Part shown: positions 1 to 9,722 of the stretch, one piece after another
Position numbering within the stretch: the stretch's first letter is position 1
Layout: the number at the start of each line of letters is the position of its first letter
Origin: Aquipseudomonas ullengensis
GTDB taxonomy: Bacteria; Pseudomonadota; Gammaproteobacteria; Pseudomonadales; Pseudomonadaceae
Reading direction: 5' to 3'
DNA: 64,000 nucleotides
Assembly: GCF_014174475.1 (NCBI RefSeq)
Contig: NZ_JACJUD010000001.1
Span: 186,001 to 250,000, forward strand
Translations under genes and position numbers: made by a program
Notes under the pieces: model-generated
What the model was told of the DNA's origin: nothing
What the model saw: the letters and a program-made list of their open reading frames with translations, nothing else
The model's database searches: none

Positions 1-700
1 TGCTGGCGACATGGCACGCCGTCCCGAGTACCAGCCAGCGGCCGTAGCCAAAAAACTGCATCAGCCATCCAGCCATCTCGGCGACTGTCGACACGTGCCC
101 AGCAAATACCCCCCGAACCAAAAAAACCAAAACAGGCAGCAAAGCCGCCACGCCTATCGCGACAAAGGCACTATTGGCGGATAGCTCATTAAAGCCAGCC
201 AGTAGAAGAACCAGTACAAGCTGTAGCGCACAAGAAAGCAGATCTTTCAGGAGCGCAGACGTCAATTTTCCAGCGACATACAAATGGCGCCTAACAAACT
301 CACGCAACACCAAACCTATTACCGCGAAAGGCAGAGTGAAAACCAACCCGCGCAAACTCTCAACGCCAAGAGCAGCAGCAATAACAATAAGAATGCAGAC
401 CAACAACCCAACCAGGAAAGTACCTAACAGTCCCGCCCTTAAAATGCCGGACTGATGTTTGTCTTCATGAGAACTGAAATAGGTATAAGGCGTTGCGACC
501 AATGTGTCGCCAAGACAAATAACCAAGAAACAAAATGAATACCCAAGCGCGAAAAGCCCCAACTCTTCTTGCCCTGCTGCTCGCGCAATTATCAACCCAG
601 TTACAAAACTTCCAACACTCTGCGCGCCCTGACCCAACAAAACGAAAACAGCGCCCCCCACTCTTTCGCGCAACGAAAGTAATTGCCGCAACACCCCCAT
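1..700 (-). CDS. Oligosaccharide flippase-like membrane protein, N-terminal part
   Basis: The reading frame is open from an ATG at 700 to the window edge (233 residues), so the C-terminus is missing. The protein begins MGVLRQLLSLRERVGG and then alternates hydrophobic helices (about residues 15-42, 48-70, 88-112, 116-134, 152-172 and 178-200) with short basic loops. This is the look of Wzx/MATE-type polysaccharide flippases, which move lipid-linked sugar repeats across the inner membrane. The start is supported by GGAG five bases upstream and an in-frame TGA seven codons before it. The DNA is clearly richer in A and T than the rest of the window, as is usual for O-antigen or exopolysaccharide genes acquired by transfer. 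The exact family is inferred from topology, not from a diagnostic motif. Another polytopic membrane protein is possible. Confidence 0.72.
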   Translation of the reverse strand, partial: MGVLRQLLSLRERVGGAVFVLLGQGAQSVGSFVTGLIIARAAGQEELGLFALGYSFCFLVICLGDTLVATPYTYFSSHEDKHQSGILRAGLLGTFLVGLLVCILIVIAAALGVESLRGLVFTLPFAVIGLVLREFVRRHLYVAGKLTSALLKDLLSCALQLVLVLLLAGFNELSANSAFVAIGVAALLPVLVFLVRGVFAGHVSTVAEMAGWLMQFFGYGRWLVLGTACHVAS

Positions 701-1111
701 AAGAGCTCCAACAGCAGATCAGCAAAAATAATTTGGCAGCGTCGGATTTTTAGCCTATTCCCCCAGCACCAAGCCTGCCCCTGATGATGGCGAAATGACA
801 TATTTTGTCACTAATGGACACTGTTCCTGCGAATGAAGAACCACGCCGCCGCTCCTTGGCAAGGCACGCACGCCAGCGCCTGCCATATCGAAGTGCAGCC
901 GCATCGTCGCTTCGCCGACAGCATAGAAGGCAGAATGCCAGCAGGACAACGGGGCAGCGATGCATGAGCCGCAAATATGGCGGCCAATCATCCGGCATCA
1001 GGGCCAAAGGCCGCCCTAGCGTTGGTTTTGGCTGGCCCGTAATAGTTACGGAGCCCGGAGCGGCGGCACCGCTTGCCCAGGCTGACGACACGCGTCAGCC
1101 CTGGCACCCCG
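701..1111. other. Intergenic region without a recognisable gene
   Basis: About 410 bases separate the flippase from the FadL-type porin gene. Open frames here (for example minus strand 750-1091) have arginine- and cysteine-rich composition with no domain, so I do not call them. The AT-rich part next to 700 should carry the flippase promoter. A hairpin lies at 1080-1100. Confidence 0.5.
1080..1100 (-). terminator. Hairpin after the FadL-type gene
   Basis: A perfect 8-bp stem (GGCTGACG / CGTCAGCC) with a 5-nt loop lies just beyond the stop codon of the minus-strand porin gene. There is no T-tract, so it may be a weak terminator or an mRNA 3'-end stabiliser. Confidence 0.45.
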
Positions 1112-2431
1112 TCAGAACCGCCAGATCATCCCGCCACCCAGCACATGCAGGGCGCTGTTGGCGTACTCACCGGAGACCGAGCCACCGGAGCGGCTCTTGG
1201 TTTGCTGCACGTCCATGTCACCCAGCCAGATCAGCGTGTAGCTCATGGTCAGGTCGAGCCCTTCTTCCAGCTCGTAGTTGAAGCCGGTGGCCAGGCGCCA
1301 GGCTTCATTCATCGGGTTGTCCACGGTGCGGTCGTCATCCTCCACCGCCGAGCTGTCGTAGCCCACGCCCATGTTCCAGCGCAGCTTGCGGCTGATCTGG
1401 TTCTGCGCACCGACAGAAACGTGCCAGGTGTCCTTGTACTGGCGGTCGACGCCCGTACTGGTGCCTGCGGCGTTGGTGTCGACCTCGACGCCGATCTTGC
1501 CGAACTCGCTCCAGTCCTGCCAACCCACGCTACCGAGCAAGGTCCACTGGCTGCCCAGCTGATAGGACAGGCTGGCCAGGGCGGTTTGCGGCACGCTCAT
1601 GTCGAGCTGCAGCTGGTCAATACCCACTCGGTTCAGCGCCAGGTTGAGCAGCGGGTTGGTGATGTCCTTCAGCTCCGGGCTGTCCTCGAATTCCAGATCG
1701 ATCTTGCTGGTGTAGGCCAGGCCCAGCTTGGTGCGCTCGTTGAGGTTGTAGAGCAGGCCCAGGTTGACGCCGGCACCCCAGTCTTCGTCCTTGTAGCGCA
1801 GCTGACCGTCATCGGCGTTGCCCAGGCCCAGCACGTTGTTGTTGACCGCCACTTCGGTGCGGAAATAGCCATACATCAGGCGTGGGCCGAAGCCGAGCGA
1901 GAGGTCGTCCGTGACCTGGTAGGCGAAGGTCGGCTGGAACGACACGCCCATGATTGCCGACTCCTGGGTGAAGTAGCGCCCGGCCCAGTCGTCGTCGTAG
2001 TCCAGCGCCAGGCCGAAGTTGCCGTACATGCCAAAGCCGATGCTGGTGCGCTGGTCTTCCAGTTGGTGGCTGATGAAGAAACTGCTGCCGGGGATGTACT
2101 CCAGCGAGTTGCCGCCCTCGTTGCCGCCGAAGGTGTTGTCATCATCGCGGGAGAACTGCAGGTCGCCGAGGATCACCTGGGCGTTGACGTTGACCTGGGT
2201 GCCCTTGAGCTGGCTGATGCCGGCAGGGTTGTTCATCAGGATGCTCGGATCGGTGGCCAGCACCGCCGCACCCGCGTTGGCCAGGCCCGTCCCCTCCTGG
2301 CCCGCCTCGTAGATCATGATCCCGCCGGCCCAGGCCTGACCGGCCGTACCCAGCAGCCCGACAACCCCGAGGGCCAGGGCGGAGAGTTGATGGCGGGCGC
2401 TGAGATTGCAACGCAAGTGCTTGGCACTCAT
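1112..2431 (-). CDS. FadL/TodX-family outer membrane transport protein
   Basis: This 439-residue protein matches the FadL (OMPP1/toluene transport) family, monomeric 14-strand barrels that let long-chain fatty acids or other hydrophobic substrates cross the outer membrane. It has a signal peptide ending near AWA (residue 35). The mature N-terminus (GGIMIYEAGQEGTGLANAGA) and the conserved NNPAGIS stretch form the family hatch. The rest is amphipathic beta strands ending in a terminal Phe (WRF), typical of barrel proteins. A longer frame reaches 2542, but I start at the ATG at 2431 because it gives a proper signal peptide and has AAGGAAG upstream. It stands alone. An inverted repeat GACTAA-N12-TTAGTC at 2559-2582, upstream of the gene, could be an operator. 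The substrate cannot be read from the sequence. Confidence 0.85.
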   Translation of the reverse strand: MSAKHLRCNLSARHQLSALALGVVGLLGTAGQAWAGGIMIYEAGQEGTGLANAGAAVLATDPSILMNNPAGISQLKGTQVNVNAQVILGDLQFSRDDDNTFGGNEGGNSLEYIPGSSFFISHQLEDQRTSIGFGMYGNFGLALDYDDDWAGRYFTQESAIMGVSFQPTFAYQVTDDLSLGFGPRLMYGYFRTEVAVNNNVLGLGNADDGQLRYKDEDWGAGVNLGLLYNLNERTKLGLAYTSKIDLEFEDSPELKDITNPLLNLALNRVGIDQLQLDMSVPQTALASLSYQLGSQWTLLGSVGWQDWSEFGKIGVEVDTNAAGTSTGVDRQYKDTWHVSVGAQNQISRKLRWNMGVGYDSSAVEDDDRTVDNPMNEAWRLATGFNYELEEGLDLTMSYTLIWLGDMDVQQTKSRSGGSVSGEYANSALHVLGGGMIWRF

Positions 2432-2653
2432 AGGGTCTGCTTCCTTAACCAATTCTGCATTTGGCAGCACTCGAACAAGCCTGCCTGTTGATACGAAACC
2501 TGTGAGCTGGGCCGGGTGGCCCGACGTCGGATAGTACGGCACACATCAGGTGTAAATGGACTAAACCAGCAACAGCTTAGTCAATATTTTCCAGCGGCCA
2601 ACCTGCATGGCAGAGCGGCGGCGAGGCGTTCGCCTCACTCGGCCCGGGTCGAC

Positions 2654-3523
2654 TCAACGCTGACTGCGAAACGCCTTGGGCGACTGGCCGCTGCAGCGCT
2701 TGAAGAAGCGCGAGAAATACGCCGGCTCGGAGAAGCCCAGGCTGTCCGATACCTGGTTCACCGTCATCGCCGTGTAGACCAGGCAGCGCTTGGCCTCCAG
2801 CAACAGGCGCTGGTTGATCAACTGCAGCGCCGACTGCCCGGCCAGGCGCCGGCACAGGGCATTCAGGTGCGCGGCGCTGATGCCCAGCTCGGCGGCGTAA
2901 AACTCGATCGGGCGATGCTCGCGAAAGCGCGCTTCGAGCAGGCGGGTGAAGCGCTGCAGGTGCTCGCGCCCGCGATCCGGCGTCTGCGCCTCGGCATGCG
3001 CCAGGGCCAGCGAACGGCGCCCGACCCACACCAATAACGCACTGATCAGCGACTGCAGCATCAGCTCGCGCCCCGGCTGCTGCTCGCTGTATTCCTGGGC
3101 GATGGAGTCGAACAGCGCATCCAGGTAGCGCTTCTGCCCCGCCACCGGGTAGCAGGCAGCACGCGCCAGCGGCGGGCTGTCGAGTACCGCTCCGAGCTGC
3201 TCCACCAGCGGCAGCGCCAGGCTCAGCACAAGGCCCTGGATGTCCTGGGAAAAACGGAAGCCGTGCACGCTGAGCGCCGGCACCACCTGCAGCGAGGCCT
3301 GCCGCACGGGATGCACCACGCCCTCCACTTCCAGCTCAGCCGTGCCGCCCTGCACATACAACAGCTGCACCAGATCGCCATGACGGTGCGGTTTGATCTC
3401 CCAGTCGTGCTGGCGGCTGCGCTCGGGGATCGACTCGCAGTGGATCAGGTCCGGGGTCGGCCAGGACGCTGTCTCGCCATACAGCTTGAACACCGGCACG
3501 GCGCTGGCGGGTGTTTTATGCAT
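2654..3523 (-). CDS. pobR: PobR, AraC-family activator of pobA
   Basis: This AraC/XylS regulator (289 residues) lies divergent from pobA, the standard Pseudomonas arrangement in which PobR activates pobA in response to 4-hydroxybenzoate. The N-terminal half is a cupin-like ligand domain (IKPHRHGDLVQLLYVQGG, with the sugar-bowl His pair near residues 47-50). The C-terminal hundred residues form two helix-turn-helix units: EFYAAELGISAAHLNALCR, then VNQVSDSLGFSEPAYFSRFF, the classic AraC signature. I chose the ATG at 3523 (MHKTPASAVPVFKLYGE) because homologues start close to VPVFKLYGE. An upstream ATG at 3580 would add 19 residues and cannot be excluded. The pobR assignment rests on both domain type and neighbour. 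Confidence 0.85.
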   Translation of the reverse strand: MHKTPASAVPVFKLYGETASWPTPDLIHCESIPERSRQHDWEIKPHRHGDLVQLLYVQGGTAELEVEGVVHPVRQASLQVVPALSVHGFRFSQDIQGLVLSLALPLVEQLGAVLDSPPLARAACYPVAGQKRYLDALFDSIAQEYSEQQPGRELMLQSLISALLVWVGRRSLALAHAEAQTPDRGREHLQRFTRLLEARFREHRPIEFYAAELGISAAHLNALCRRLAGQSALQLINQRLLLEAKRCLVYTAMTVNQVSDSLGFSEPAYFSRFFKRCSGQSPKAFRSQR

Positions 3524-3565
3524 GGCGACATGACCCTCGAAAAGTCCAGAAAGATAATCCGATAG

Positions 3566-4852
<1,287 letters not shown>

Positions 4853-4863
4853 TCGGCCTGCTT

Positions 4864-4895
4864 GCCGGTGCGCCCACGGAGGCGCACCGGCCTTT
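4864..4895 (+). terminator. Terminator after pobA
   Basis: A perfect 11-bp stem (GCCGGTGCGCC / GGCGCACCGGC, loop of six) is followed by CTTTC. It lies between the convergent ends of pobA and the TonB-dependent receptor gene and could serve both. Confidence 0.7.
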
Positions 4896-4900
4896 CAATC

Positions 4901-7156
4901 TCACTGGAATTGGTATTCCAGCCCCGCCCCCACATACCAGGAACGTCCCGGCGCGGCCTCGTAGTAGCGGCCATTGCTGTCGCCGACGATCACCGAGCCG
5001 ACGTACTGACGGTCCAGCAGGTTGTCCAGGCGTACTAGCTCATGGAACGTCCATGGGCCGGCTTTCTGCTCGAAACGCGTGCGCCAGTTGAACACCGCAT
5101 AGCTCGGCGCGGCCTTGGCCTCGTTGCGATCCTCGACGTAGACCTTGCTGCGGTACTGGCCCTCCAGCCCCATGCTGATGTCCTCGCGCGGCTGCCAGAC
5201 CAGCTCGCCGAACAGGCTGCTGCCCGGCACGCCAGGCAGGTGGTTGCCCTTGTCGATGGTATTGCCGCCCGCAACGAAGTCTTCGTTGTAGGTGGCCTCC
5301 AGGCGGGTATAGGCCAGGCTGGCTTCCCAGCGCTCGCTGAGCCGGCTCTGTACGCCCAGCTCGAAACCCCGGCGCAGGGTCTTGCCGGCGTTCTGGTAAC
5401 TGGTGCGCCCGTCGGTGGCGCTGGCCACGACGATCTCGTCGTCGCTACGGATCTCGAACAGCGCCGCGTTGATGCGCGTGCCCTCGCCCACCTTCGCCTT
5501 CAGGCCGATTTCGTACTGGGTGCTGGCCGCCGGATCGAGGTCGAAGTTGAAGCCTTCCGCCGCGCCGGGGGCGTAGGCCATTTCGGCCTGGGTCGGCGTC
5601 TCGAAGCCTTTGCCGACGCTGGCGTAGCCATGCAGGTTGGGGGTGAAGGCGTACATGGCCGACAGCGACGGGGTGAACTGCCGGTAGGTCTTCGAGCCAC
5701 TGGAGTCGCCGTTGGCCAGGTAGTGGTCGTCGACATCCATGTCCATGCTGCTGTAGCGCACGCCGGCGTCGAAGGTCCAGTCCGCCAGCTGCCAGCGCGC
5801 CTGCAGGTAGGGGTCGAGGCTGGTGGCGGTGTCCTGTTCGTCACGGCGCAGTTCGCCCTTCACGCCGAGCTGGTCGCCGCTGAAGTTCTGGTAGCCATGG
5901 CGGTCGTCACGGCTCTGGTCATAATCGAGGCCGCTGGTGAGCGTCAGGTTGCCGGGCACGCCCTGCAGCGGCTGAATCCAGCGCAGGGTGCCGCCGTGGA
6001 AGCTGCGATCGAAGTCCACCACGCCACCGCCACGCTGGCTGTTGGAAACCACGGTTTTCGGGATGGACAGGTACTGCACCACGCTGCGCTGGCCGGCATA
6101 GAGGTTGACCTGCAAGGTGGCGTCGCCGATGTAGCGCTCGTAGTTCATCCCTAGCTGCTGGTGGTCGATGCTCTTGCGCGTGTTGTATGTCTCGGCCGCC
6201 GCGGCCACCGAGCGCGGGTCATGCTGGTAGGCGTCCCAGGTCTGGCCCAGCGGGTCCTCGGTGCCGTTCTGCTCCAGGCTGCTGAAGATCAGCGCCATGC
6301 GGCTATCGGCATCGGGCTTGAAATTGACCTTGGCGAAGGTCTGATCACGGCGGGCGGCGCTGTGGTCGCGATAGCCGTCGGTATCCATGCGCGAAGCATC
6401 GACGAGGAAACCGGCCTGCTCGTTACCGCCTTCGCTGTACAGATGCTGCTTGCTGAAGCCATCGCTGCCGACGCTGGTTTCTGTACCGACTTTCGGCGCG
6501 CCATAACCATCGCGCGAGAACATCTGGATCACCCCGCCGGCGTTGCTGCCATAGATGGTCGAGGCAGGGCCGCGCAGCACCTCGATGCGCTCGGCAACGT
6601 CGAGATTGAGGGTCGCCGCCTGCCCCTGGCCGTCCGGGGTGCTGGCCGGAATACCGTCGCTGAGCAGCTTCAGGCCGCGAATGCCAAAGGCCGAGCGCGC
6701 GCCGAAACCGCGCGAGGAAACCTGCAGGTCCTGGGCGTAGTTCTGGCGGTTCTGCACCACCAGGCCGGGCACTCGCTGCAGCGCCTCGGAGAGGTTTACC
6801 CCCAACTGGCCGTTGCCGAGCTGCGGCTGCTGCACGCTGTCGATGGCAAACGGCAGGTCGAAGCTGGACACCGGCGCATAGGTGGCGGTGACCACCAGGC
6901 TCGGCAGTTCAGTGCTGCCCACAGGCGTGGCGCTTTCCGCGCGTGCGGGCAAGGCATGGCCCAGGCCCAGCAGTAGCAGCGGCAGCAGGTTGAGCACCCG
7001 GCCACCCGGCCCGGCCGAACAGGGCGTCAGGGCAGCATCGTCGCCCGTCCTCGCGACAGGGACATCGCCCAATCCTGTCGGGCACCACTCGGAAAAGCGG
7101 CCAATACTTGCCAGGCTGGCGGACGGCTTGCCCGCCCGATAATCGAACACGCGCAT
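4901..7156 (-). CDS. TonB-dependent outer membrane receptor, probable PQQ receptor (PqqU-like)
   Basis: This is a TonB-dependent receptor: a plug domain (TEL PSLVVTATYAP, then LSEALQRVPGLVVQNRQNYAQ and VLRGPASTIYGSNAGGVIQ) followed by a long beta-barrel ending LEYQFQ with a C-terminal aromatic-x pattern. It is divergent from gcd, whose product needs the cofactor PQQ. In E. coli the receptor PqqU (formerly YncD) imports PQQ, so PQQ or PQQ-like uptake is my inference from the neighbour and overall similarity. The start is uncertain. The frame opens with 53 residues (MRVFDYRAGKPSAS...) that do not look like a leader, and a hydrophobic signal-like segment (LNLLPLLLLGLGHALPARA) begins only at residue 55. 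A GTG at 6997 is an alternative start, but its ribosome binding site is poor. Other substrates such as siderophores remain possible. Confidence 0.8.
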   Translation of the reverse strand: MRVFDYRAGKPSASLASIGRFSEWCPTGLGDVPVARTGDDAALTPCSAGPGGRVLNLLPLLLLGLGHALPARAESATPVGSTELPSLVVTATYAPVSSFDLPFAIDSVQQPQLGNGQLGVNLSEALQRVPGLVVQNRQNYAQDLQVSSRGFGARSAFGIRGLKLLSDGIPASTPDGQGQAATLNLDVAERIEVLRGPASTIYGSNAGGVIQMFSRDGYGAPKVGTETSVGSDGFSKQHLYSEGGNEQAGFLVDASRMDTDGYRDHSAARRDQTFAKVNFKPDADSRMALIFSSLEQNGTEDPLGQTWDAYQHDPRSVAAAAETYNTRKSIDHQQLGMNYERYIGDATLQVNLYAGQRSVVQYLSIPKTVVSNSQRGGGVVDFDRSFHGGTLRWIQPLQGVPGNLTLTSGLDYDQSRDDRHGYQNFSGDQLGVKGELRRDEQDTATSLDPYLQARWQLADWTFDAGVRYSSMDMDVDDHYLANGDSSGSKTYRQFTPSLSAMYAFTPNLHGYASVGKGFETPTQAEMAYAPGAAEGFNFDLDPAASTQYEIGLKAKVGEGTRINAALFEIRSDDEIVVASATDGRTSYQNAGKTLRRGFELGVQSRLSERWEASLAYTRLEATYNEDFVAGGNTIDKGNHLPGVPGSSLFGELVWQPREDISMGLEGQYRSKVYVEDRNEAKAAPSYAVFNWRTRFEQKAGPWTFHELVRLDNLLDRQYVGSVIVGDSNGRYYEAAPGRSWYVGAGLEYQFQ

Positions 7157-7223
7157 TCTGTACCAACTAGTTAATTAGCAAGCTAAGAGTATAATCGCAG
7201 CACTCAACAGCGAGATACACGGC
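7157..7223. promoter_or_regulatory. Divergent promoter region between the TonB receptor and gcd
   Basis: A short AT-rich spacer contains TATAAT at 7190-7195, facing gcd, and a dyad TTAGC-AA-GCTAA at 7175-7186 partly overlapping the expected spacer region. The dyad could be an operator. No binding protein can be named. Confidence 0.4.
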
Positions 7224-9641
7224 ATGAAGCAACTATCGCAGGCCTCTGGCCTTGGCAGGTTCATCCTGATCGGCCTGGGCACCGTCATCGCCCTGCTCGG
7301 CATCGCCCTGGCCGCCGGCGGCGTCCGCCTGGTCATTCTAGGTGGCAGTTGGTACTTCTTCATCGGCGGCCTGGCCATGACCCTGGCAGGCCTCCTGATC
7401 GCCCTGCGCAAGCCGGCCGGCGCCTGGCTGTTCGCCGCATTCCTGGCCGGCACCGCCATCTGGGCCGTGCTGGACACCGACCGCAGCTTCTGGCCGATGT
7501 TCTCCCGCCTGTTCATGTTCAGCGCCATCGGCCTGGTGGTCGCCCTGGTTTACCCGCTGCTGGTTCGCGCCTCCGGCGGCACCGGCGGGCGCGCTGCCTA
7601 CGGCGTTGCCGGGGTCATGGCCATTGCCCTGGTCTGGGCGGTGGGCAACATGTTCGTCGCCCACCCGAGCGTACCGGCCAGCGGCAACGGCCCGGGCCTG
7701 ACCCCGGTGGACCCGGCCCACGCCCAGAAAGACTGGGCGCACTACGGCAACAGCGAAGGCGGCAGCCGCTTCGCCGCGCTGGACCAGATCAACCGTGGCA
7801 ACGTCGACCAGCTGCAAGTGGCCTGGAGCTATAACACCGGCGACGTGGCGATCAGCGACGGCAACGGTGCCGAAGACCAGCTGACCCCGCTGCAGATCGG
7901 CGACAAGGTGTTCATCTGCACCCCGCACAACAACCTGATCGCGCTGGATGCCGACACCGGCAAGCAGCTGTGGAAGAACGAGATCAACGCCCAGTCCAAG
8001 GTCTGGCAGCGTTGCCGTGGCCTGGCCTACTTCGACGCCACCCAGGCCATCGCCCAGCCGACCCAGCCGAACAGCTCGCCAGTGATCGCCGCCAGCGTGC
8101 CGGCCGCTGCCAACTGCCAGCGGCGCCTGCTGACCAACACCATCGACGCCCGCCTGATCGCCGTCGACGCCGACACCGGCGAGTTCTGCCAGGGCTTCGG
8201 CAACAACGGCCAGGTCGACCTCAAGGCCGGCCTGGGCGACGTGCCCGACTCTTACTACCAGCTCTCCTCGGCACCGCTGATGGCCGGCACCACCGTAGTG
8301 GTCGGCGGCCGCGTCGCCGACAACGTGCAGACCGACATGCCGGGCGGCGTGATCCGTGGTTTCGACGTGATCAGCGGGCAGATGCGCTGGGCCTTCGACC
8401 CGGGCAACCCGCAGGACAAACAGGCCCCGGCCGACACCAACAGCTACGTGCGCAGCACCCCCAACAGCTGGGCGCCGATGTCCTACGACCCGGCGATGAA
8501 CACCGTATTCCTGCCGATGGGCAGCCCCTCCACCGACCTCTACGGTGCCGAACGCACGGCGCTTAACCACAAGTACGGCGCCTCGATCCTCGCCGTCGAC
8601 GCCAGCACGGGCACCGAGAAGTGGGTCTACCAGACCGTGCACAACGACCTCTGGGACTTCGACCTGCCGATGCAGCCGAGCCTGATCGACTTCACCAAGG
8701 ACGACGGCAGCAGCGTGCCCGCGCTGGTAATCGGCACCAAGGCCGGGCAGCTCTTCGTGCTCGACCGCGCCACCGGCCAGCCGCTGACCAAGGTCGAGGA
8801 AGTACCGGTCAAATCCGCCGGCATCCCCAACGAGCAGTATTCGCTGACCCAGCCGAAATCCGTCGGCATGCCGCAAATCGGCGCGCAGACCCTAACCGAG
8901 TCGGACATGTGGGGCGCCACCCCGTATGACCAGATGCTGTGCCGCATCGACTTCAAGAAGATGCGCTACGAAGGCCTTTACACCGCCCCGGGCACCGACC
9001 TGGCGCTGAGCTTCCCCGGTTCGCTGGGCGGCATGAACTGGGGCAGCCTGTCCACCGACCCGGTGCACGGCTTCATCTTCGTCAACGACATGCGCCTAGG
9101 CCTGTGGATCCAGATGATCCCCTCGGCCAACCAGGGCCAGGCTGCTGGCGGCGGCGAAGCGCTGAACACCGGCATGGGCGCGGTGCCGCTCAAGGGCACG
9201 CCGTATGCGGTGAACAAGAACCGCTTCCTGTCGGTCGCCGGCATCCCCTGCCAGGCTCCGCCCTACGGCACCCTCACCGCCATCGACATGAAAACCCAAC
9301 AGATCGCCTGGCAAGTGCCGGTCGGCACCGTGGAAGACACCGGCCCGCTGGGCATCCGCATGCACCTGCCGATCCCCATCGGCCTGCCAACCCTCGGCGG
9401 TACGCTGTCCACCCAGGGCGGCCTGGTGTTCATCGCCGGCACCCAGGACTTCTACCTGCGCGCCTTCGACAGCAGCAACGGCGCAGAAATCTGGAAAGCC
9501 CGCCTGCCCGTCGGCAGCCAGGGCGGCCCGATGAGCTACGTGTCGCCGAAGACCGGTAAGCAGTACATCGTGATTACCGCCGGCGGCGCGCGGCAGTCTC
9601 CTGATCGTGGCGACTACGTGATGGCCTACGCCCTGCCCTGA
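7224..9641 (+). CDS. gcd: Membrane-bound PQQ-dependent glucose dehydrogenase
   Basis: Gcd oxidises glucose to gluconolactone on the periplasmic side and passes electrons to ubiquinone. The 805 residues match the family (about 800). The first 150 residues hold five membrane helices (from FILIGLGTVIALLGIALAAG onward to VAGVMAIALVWAVGNMF). Then comes an eight-bladed PQQ propeller with family landmarks: DWAHYGNSEGGSRFAALDQI near residue 170, VWQRCRGLAYFDAT near 260, and the active-site region TVHNDLWDFDLP near 475, where the E. coli enzyme has its catalytic Asp. The protein needs PQQ; no pqq biosynthesis gene is in the window, which makes the divergent receptor notable. A 10-bp stem hairpin follows the stop. 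Confidence 0.95.
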   Translation: MKQLSQASGLGRFILIGLGTVIALLGIALAAGGVRLVILGGSWYFFIGGLAMTLAGLLIALRKPAGAWLFAAFLAGTAIWAVLDTDRSFWPMFSRLFMFSAIGLVVALVYPLLVRASGGTGGRAAYGVAGVMAIALVWAVGNMFVAHPSVPASGNGPGLTPVDPAHAQKDWAHYGNSEGGSRFAALDQINRGNVDQLQVAWSYNTGDVAISDGNGAEDQLTPLQIGDKVFICTPHNNLIALDADTGKQLWKNEINAQSKVWQRCRGLAYFDATQAIAQPTQPNSSPVIAASVPAAANCQRRLLTNTIDARLIAVDADTGEFCQGFGNNGQVDLKAGLGDVPDSYYQLSSAPLMAGTTVVVGGRVADNVQTDMPGGVIRGFDVISGQMRWAFDPGNPQDKQAPADTNSYVRSTPNSWAPMSYDPAMNTVFLPMGSPSTDLYGAERTALNHKYGASILAVDASTGTEKWVYQTVHNDLWDFDLPMQPSLIDFTKDDGSSVPALVIGTKAGQLFVLDRATGQPLTKVEEVPVKSAGIPNEQYSLTQPKSVGMPQIGAQTLTESDMWGATPYDQMLCRIDFKKMRYEGLYTAPGTDLALSFPGSLGGMNWGSLSTDPVHGFIFVNDMRLGLWIQMIPSANQGQAAGGGEALNTGMGAVPLKGTPYAVNKNRFLSVAGIPCQAPPYGTLTAIDMKTQQIAWQVPVGTVEDTGPLGIRMHLPIPIGLPTLGGTLSTQGGLVFIAGTQDFYLRAFDSSNGAEIWKARLPVGSQGGPMSYVSPKTGKQYIVITAGGARQSPDRGDYVMAYALP

Positions 9642-9657
9642 CCATCAGGCCGGATGA

Positions 9658-9684
9658 GCGCATCCCCACGCAGAGGGGATGCGC
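9658..9684 (+). terminator. Hairpin after gcd
   Basis: A perfect 10-bp stem (GCGCATCCCC / GGGGATGCGC, loop of seven) lies shortly after the gcd stop, without a T-tract. It sits between the convergent ends of gcd and vanR. Confidence 0.5.
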
Positions 9685-9722
9685 CCAGCTGCTGCACAAG
9701 CTCCCCAGCGACGGCGCTCGCC

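Noticed and set aside
750..1091. A possible 113-residue protein on the minus strand between the flippase and the porin gene
   Set aside because: Composition is arginine- and cysteine-rich, no family resemblance, and overlapping frames look equally good.
6995..7156. A cobalamin- or TPP-type riboswitch in the leader of the TonB receptor gene
   Set aside because: I could not find the conserved boxes of either class; GC-rich pairing alone is not enough.
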